Shown piece by piece: positions 60,116 through 64,000 of a stretch of DNA of 64,000 nucleotides. The DNA is from DAIODI01 sp046349255. Its GTDB lineage: Bacteria > Pseudomonadota > Alphaproteobacteria > Rhizobiales > Aestuariivirgaceae. Location of the stretch: contig JAXMCR010000002.1 in the NCBI GenBank assembly GCA_046349255.1, forward strand, positions 992,001 through 1,056,000, given 5' to 3'. Under the pieces are notes generated by a model. That model made no database searches. It saw nothing but the letters and a program-made list of their open reading frames with translations, and was not told the origin of the DNA. The first letter of the stretch is position 1. Each line of letters opens with the position of its first letter. Position numbers and translations under genes: made by a program.

Positions 60116-61282
60116 TCAATCCGAACAGAGCGCGTCGATCAGGCGGTCCAGAAACTTTGCCCCCTCAGCGAGGTCGTCCACGGCGATGAATTCGTCCGGC
60201 TGGTGCGCCTCGCGCATGTTGCCGGGGCCGAAGACGATGGTCGAAATCCCGACGCCCTGGAAATAGCCGCCGTCCGTCCCGAACGAAACGACCTGCGGCG
60301 GTCCGCCATCCCAGAGTCGCTGCACGAGCTTCAGCGAGGGCGCGTTCGCCTCCGGCAGGAGGCCAGGGTAGCGGGCCTCGACGATCGTCCTGAGGCCGGC
60401 GTCGGGGTCGCGGGCCCGAAGATCTTCGTCGATGCTGCGGGCAAACACATCGATGTCGGCGAGCAGCGCGTCCGCGTCCTCCTCCGGCACCGGGCGCACT
60501 TCCCACAGCATGCGGGCTGACCGGGGGATCACGTTGCGCGCCTCACCGCCAACGACCGTGCCGACGCTGATCGTCGTGTAGGGCGGTTCGAACGGCGATC
60601 CCGCGCGTGGCCGCGCGGCGAGTTCGGCGGCCTTCGCCTCGAGGAAGGCGATAAGGCGGCCGACCGCGTAGACCGCGTTGACGCCGCGGTACGGCACCGA
60701 GGCATGTCCGCCCTTGCCGGTGATCTCCGTGATGAGTTCGATGCCGCCCTTGTGACCGATGATCGGCTGCATCGTCGTGGGTTCGCCGACGATCGCGATG
60801 GCCGGGCGGAACGGCAGCGCCTTCAGGAACGGCTGCAGGTTGCGGGCGCCGAAGCTGCCGATCTCCTCGTCGTACGTGAACGCGATGTGGAGCGGGCGCT
60901 TCAACGCGTTTGCCCGTGTCGCCGCGCGCCCGGCCGCGGCGAGCGCGAGGGCGAGAAAGCCCTTCATGTCGACCGCGCCGCGTCCGTACAGCCGGCCGTC
61001 ACGCTCGGCGAGACGGAACGGGTCCGTCGTCCAGCCGTCGGCAGACGCGGGCACGACGTCCATGTGGCCCGACAGGATGACGCCGCCGTCGATCTTAGGG
61101 CCGACGGTTGCGAATACGTTCGCCTGCCGGCCGTCGGGCGAGAAGTCGAGGTGCGCCTCGATGCCCTTCGCGGCGAGCGCTTCGCGCACGTATCCGGCGA
61201 TGTCCAGGTTGGGCTTGCCGGTGACGGAGGGGAACGCGACGAGATCGCCGAGGAGGCGCTTTTCAGTCTCGAGTGTCGACAT
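60116..61282 (-). CDS. argE: Acetylornithine deacetylase (M20 family)
   Basis: Zinc metallopeptidase-family enzyme of 388 residues, of the ArgE type that releases ornithine from N-acetylornithine. Metal-site motifs are in order: LSGHMDVVPAS, GRGAVDMKGFLALAL, TYDEEIGSFGARNL with the catalytic and bridging acids, and the late FGTDGGYFQG and GNMREAHQPDEF. The central dimer domain includes EITGKGGHASVPYRGVNAV. ATG at 61282 has AAGGG 6 bases upstream overlapping the end of the preceding kinase-like gene, so they are cotranscribed. Related M20 enzymes differ in substrate, so ArgE is likely rather than certain. Confidence 0.88.
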   Translation of the reverse strand: MSTLETEKRLLGDLVAFPSVTGKPNLDIAGYVREALAAKGIEAHLDFSPDGRQANVFATVGPKIDGGVILSGHMDVVPASADGWTTDPFRLAERDGRLYGRGAVDMKGFLALALAAAGRAATRANALKRPLHIAFTYDEEIGSFGARNLQPFLKALPFRPAIAIVGEPTTMQPIIGHKGGIELITEITGKGGHASVPYRGVNAVYAVGRLIAFLEAKAAELAARPRAGSPFEPPYTTISVGTVVGGEARNVIPRSARMLWEVRPVPEEDADALLADIDVFARSIDEDLRARDPDAGLRTIVEARYPGLLPEANAPSLKLVQRLWDGGPPQVVSFGTDGGYFQGVGISTIVFGPGNMREAHQPDEFIAVDDLAEGAKFLDRLIDALCSD

Positions 61283-61290
61283 GAAGCCCT

Positions 61291-62172
61291 TCAGCCGTGT
61301 TTCTGCCGGTAGGCGGCGAGCACGGCATCGTAGCGCGTAAACTGATTTTCCGCATACTGACGATAGTCGATGCCGGGCGTCTTGAGGTAGACCTCGGAAA
61401 TCAATCCCCACAGCGCCTCGCGCAGCGCGCTTGCGACCTTCATCGCGTCGTAGGAGCGTTCGAGTCGCGCGTCGACGGGCCGTTCGAAGTAACGCTCGAG
61501 CGCGTCGCGTTCCTCGTCCGGGCCGAACGAGTTGTTGGCGGCGAGATTGGCGAGATCGAACATGGCGGTGCCGAACGCGCCGTATTCCCAGTCGATCAGC
61601 CACAGCCGCCTGCCGTCGTCGATGAAGTTCGTGGGCAGAAGATCGTGATGGCCGAACACGATCGGGAGCGGTTCCTGCTCGGCTTCCATCTCGTTCGCCA
61701 CGGCGACCCAGGCCGGCGCGCGCTTGGCAAATGGATGACCTTCGCGCACCAGCGCGTGGCAGTAGTCGCGCAGGACATGGAACACCCAGAAGATCGCCCC
61801 CGGTCCCGTCACGTGCTGCGCCACCACGCGGTGGCATGTGCGCAGGAGATCGACGCAGGCCTCCCTGTTGGCGCGCACGTCACTCTCGCCGAAGGTCTTG
61901 CCCTCGATGAACCGCAGCACGATGGCGTTGCCTTCGCCGTAAAGGATTTCCGGCGACAGGCCGGCAGCGTGCGCAGCGCGACTGACGATGAGTTCGCGAT
62001 CGCGAAAGACATGGTGGAACGGATAGTCGACGCCGACGCGCGCGACCCAGCGTCCCTTCGCGTCCGTCACCGCAAAACTTTCGTTGCTGACGCCGCCGCT
62101 CAGGCGTTCGAGTTTTGGCGTCCCCGACCAGCAGGGAAGATGGCGCACCTTGTCTTCGGTCGTGCTCGACAT
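61291..62172 (-). CDS. Choline/ethanolamine-kinase-like phosphotransferase
   Basis: A 293-residue aminoglycoside-phosphotransferase/choline-kinase fold protein. RLSGGVSNESFAV is the glycine-loop region, VFGHHDLLPTNFI the catalytic loop (H-x-D-x4-N) and WLIDWEYGAFGTAMFDLANLA the metal-binding Asp motif, all intact, so it should be an active kinase. Substrate (choline, ethanolamine or thiamine-like) cannot be told. It follows purH by 6 bases and precedes argE by 8, so it is part of that operon. Confidence 0.88.
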   Translation of the reverse strand: MSSTTEDKVRHLPCWSGTPKLERLSGGVSNESFAVTDAKGRWVARVGVDYPFHHVFRDRELIVSRAAHAAGLSPEILYGEGNAIVLRFIEGKTFGESDVRANREACVDLLRTCHRVVAQHVTGPGAIFWVFHVLRDYCHALVREGHPFAKRAPAWVAVANEMEAEQEPLPIVFGHHDLLPTNFIDDGRRLWLIDWEYGAFGTAMFDLANLAANNSFGPDEERDALERYFERPVDARLERSYDAMKVASALREALWGLISEVYLKTPGIDYRQYAENQFTRYDAVLAAYRQKHG

Positions 62173-62178
62173 GGATCC

Positions 62179-63750
62179 TCAGTGCAGGAAGTGGCGAAGG
62201 CCGGTGAACACCATCGCGACGCCGAGATCGTTCGCGGCGGCGATGACCTCCTCGTCGCGCATCGATCCCCCCGGCTGGATGACCGCCGTCGCGCCGGCGC
62301 CGACGACCTCGCGCAGGCCGTCCGCGAACGGAAAGAACGCATCGGAGGCGGCGACGATGTCGCCGTGCTTTGCGCCCACGCGGTCGAGCGTCTCGCGCGC
62401 CTTCTGCGCGGCAATGCGAGTCGAATCGACGCGCGACATCTGTCCGGCGCCGATGCCGAGCGTCGCGCCGCCCGCCGCCAGCACGATCGCGTTCGACTTC
62501 ACGTGCTTGGCAACCTTCATCGCGAACAGCATGTCGGCGCGCTGCTCCGGCGTCGGCGACCGCATCGTGACCACCTTGAGTTCGTCGGCCGTCGCCATCG
62601 CCGCGTCGGGATCCTGCACGAGGAAGCCGCCGGACACGGTGCGCACCGCCATGCCGGCGTCGTCATCGCCCGGCGATGCGATCAGGAGACGGATGTTCGG
62701 CTTCCGGGCGAAGAGCGCGAGTGCGGCATCGTCCGCAGCGGGCGCGATCACGACCTCGGTGAAGATGTCCAGTATCGCCTGCGCCACGTCTTCCGTGAGC
62801 GGACGATTGAGCGCGACGATGCCGCCGAAGGCGCTGGTCGGATCGCATGCGAAGGCCTTCGCGTAAGCCTCCTTCAGCGTCGCCGCCACCGCGACGCCGC
62901 ACGGGTTCGCATGCTTCACGATCACGCACGCCGCGCGTTCGTCGCGGGCGAATTCCCCCACGCACCGGAACGCGGCGTCGGCGTCGTTGATGTTGTTGTA
63001 GGAAAGCTCCTTGCCCTGCACCTGGCGTGCGCCGGCAAGTCCGCCACCGCCCGCGCCGAGGCGATAGAAGCTCGCCTGCTGGTGCGGGTTCTCGCCGTAG
63101 CGCAGCGCCTGGACGAGCGTGCCGCCGAGCGCGCGCCACTTCGGGGCCGGCGCATCCGTCTCCTGCGACAGAAGCCAGTTGCTCACGGCGGCATCGTACG
63201 CGGCCGTACGGCAGAACGCTTCGGTCGCAAAGCGCCGCCGCAGGTCGTCGGACACGCAGCCGTCGTTTCCCTGAAGCTCGGTCAGGAGGTCGCCGTACTG
63301 CGAGGGATCGACCACGACGACCACGTCGCGGAAGTTCTTCGCTGCGGCGCGGATCATCGCGGGGCCGCCGATATCGATGTTCTCGACGATCTCGTCGAAC
63401 GGCTTTCCCGCCTGAACCGTCGCCTCGAACGGGTAGAGGTTCACCACCACGAGGTCGATGGTGCCGATGCCGCGCGCTGAGAGCGTGCGCATGTGCTCCT
63501 CGTCGTCGCGCCGCGCGAGGATCCCTCCGTGCACGTTCGGATGCAGCGTCTTCACCCGCCCGTCGAGAATCTCGGGAAAACCCGTGACGGAGGAGACATC
63601 GGTGATCGCGATGCCGGCCTCGGCGAGCCGGGCCGCCGTGCCGCCGGTGGCGATGATCGCGATCTTCAGCTTTTCGAGATCGCGCGCGAGGTCGAGCAGA
63701 CACGCCTTGTCCGACACCGAAATGAGCGCGCGCCTGATGCGACCTGCCAT
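62179..63750 (-). CDS. purH: Bifunctional AICAR transformylase/IMP cyclohydrolase
   Basis: Last two steps of IMP synthesis, 523 residues. The N-terminal cyclohydrolase (1-200) begins IRRALISVSDKACLLDLARDL and has GRVKTLHPNVHGGILARRD and NLYPFEATV. The transformylase part has ALRYGENPHQQASFY, NNINDADAA, KHANPCGVA and SDAFFPFADGLREVVGAGATAVIQPGGSMRD. The Lys-His pair KHANPCG is intact. Start at 63750 (MAGRIRRAL) chosen by homology. It follows a heparinase-type gene by 54 bases, a frequent alphaproteobacterial order. Confidence 0.97.
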   Translation of the reverse strand: MAGRIRRALISVSDKACLLDLARDLEKLKIAIIATGGTAARLAEAGIAITDVSSVTGFPEILDGRVKTLHPNVHGGILARRDDEEHMRTLSARGIGTIDLVVVNLYPFEATVQAGKPFDEIVENIDIGGPAMIRAAAKNFRDVVVVVDPSQYGDLLTELQGNDGCVSDDLRRRFATEAFCRTAAYDAAVSNWLLSQETDAPAPKWRALGGTLVQALRYGENPHQQASFYRLGAGGGGLAGARQVQGKELSYNNINDADAAFRCVGEFARDERAACVIVKHANPCGVAVAATLKEAYAKAFACDPTSAFGGIVALNRPLTEDVAQAILDIFTEVVIAPAADDAALALFARKPNIRLLIASPGDDDAGMAVRTVSGGFLVQDPDAAMATADELKVVTMRSPTPEQRADMLFAMKVAKHVKSNAIVLAAGGATLGIGAGQMSRVDSTRIAAQKARETLDRVGAKHGDIVAASDAFFPFADGLREVVGAGATAVIQPGGSMRDEEVIAAANDLGVAMVFTGLRHFLH

Positions 63751-63804
63751 GAAGCCTCTCCCCGCCTGGGCGGCTTCCTTCATAGCGGCTGGACGCGCGG
63801 TCTT

Positions 63805-64000
63805 CTAGGTCGTCTCGGGCGGCAGTTCGAGGAGCTTCCTGAAACTCCAGGTTACGCGCTCGGTGTCGCCGATGCGGCCGCGAATCACGATCTGGCCGGT
63901 GCGCTGCGGCGCCGGGTGGTCGGCAAGCGACACGCTTTCCTCGATGGAAAGCTGGCCGCCCCGGCAGCGGAACAGCCAGTCGCCGGCGCTGCCGTGCAAT
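63805..64000 (-). CDS. Heparinase II/III-like protein, C-terminal end only
   Basis: The last 64 or more codons of a gene that enters from the right window edge. WLFRCRGGQLSIEESVSLAD, TGQIVIRGRIGDTERVTWSFRKL is the beta-strand-rich end seen in heparinase II/III family proteins that lie before purH in many alphaproteobacteria. The catalytic part is outside the window, so the call rests on this end and on gene order. Confidence 0.7.
   Translation of the reverse strand, partial: LHGSAGDWLFRCRGGQLSIEESVSLADHPAPQRTGQIVIRGRIGDTERVTWSFRKLLELPPETT

Noticed and set aside
61297..63480. Open frame of 727 codons on the plus strand
   Set aside because: Antisense shadow of the kinase-like gene and purH, rich in Arg, His and Asp, with no domain.

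Overview
The window is a stretch of GC-rich (roughly 60-66 %) chromosome from an alphaproteobacterium. Evidence: a RegB-type redox kinase, an intracellular PHB depolymerase, a membrane-bound ferritin/VIT1 fusion, the alphaproteobacterial his cluster with a DUF2628 gene, a CenR-like regulator, and above all the gene order ppsR-maf-aroE-coaE-dnaQ-secB on one side and hemE-hemJ-rho-mnmE-mnmG-rsmG-parA-parB on the other side of one non-coding gap. That order is the one known around the Caulobacter/Rickettsia-type replication origin. Genus is not resolved; Rhodospirillales or a neighbouring order is my best guess. No prophage, insertion sequence, CRISPR array, toxin-antitoxin or defence locus was recognised. 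This is a dense housekeeping region.

Layout. 1-5.6 kb: partial redox sensor kinase regB, PHB depolymerase, lepA, mbfA. 5.6-10.5 kb: leftward translation operon infC-rpmI-rplT-pheS-pheT with two hairpins between genes and an apparent ATT start for infC. 10.5-19.7 kb: small enzymes (hydrolase, epimerase, queG, GST, CAP protein, dapB, gpmA, nth, EI24 protein, PfkB kinase). 19.7-24.2 kb: leftward hisB-DUF2628-hisH-hisA-hisF-hisE-coaA. 24.2-28.7 kb: hslVU, then leftward timA-mltA-smr. 28.7-32.8 kb: secB and the leftward ppsR-maf-aroE-coaE-dnaQ set. 32.8-33.2 kb: the proposed chromosome origin. 33.2-41.8 kb: rightward hemE to parB, with a perfect parS between mnmE and mnmG and a near-perfect one inside rsmG. 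41.8-49 kb: leuS-lptE-holA, yggS, L,D-transpeptidase, cenR, a lone cyclic-nucleotide-binding protein, lolA. 49-58.5 kb: ftsK with a CtrA-type box upstream, amtB with a sigma-54-like promoter and an enlarged loop, tesB, ubiH, and a protein-quality cluster. 58.5-64 kb: tRNA-Gly(GCC), a GRDP-like membrane protein, a GFA protein, argE, a choline-kinase-like protein, purH and the end of a heparinase II/III gene.

How it works together. The centre holds start of replication (origin), chromosome partition (ParA, ParB, parS), terminus handling at division (FtsK), envelope control (CenR) and envelope building (LptE, LolA, L,D-transpeptidase). The flanks hold translation and tRNA modification genes (IF3, L35, L20, PheRS, LeuRS, LepA, MnmE, MnmG, RsmG, QueG), histidine, lysine, shikimate, purine, haem and CoA synthesis, and proteostasis genes (HslVU, SecB, CnoX-like). 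Genes immediately left of the origin are mostly on the minus strand and those to the right on the plus strand, as expected if replication leaves this gap in both directions.

The signals I consider most worth checking are the four same-strand TGTGG motifs in the origin gap, the parS pair, the CtrA-type box before ftsK, the sigma-54-like promoter and loop insertion of amtB, the ATT start of infC, and a leucine-codon-rich stretch in frame just upstream of leuS. I did not find a clearly new multi-gene system.
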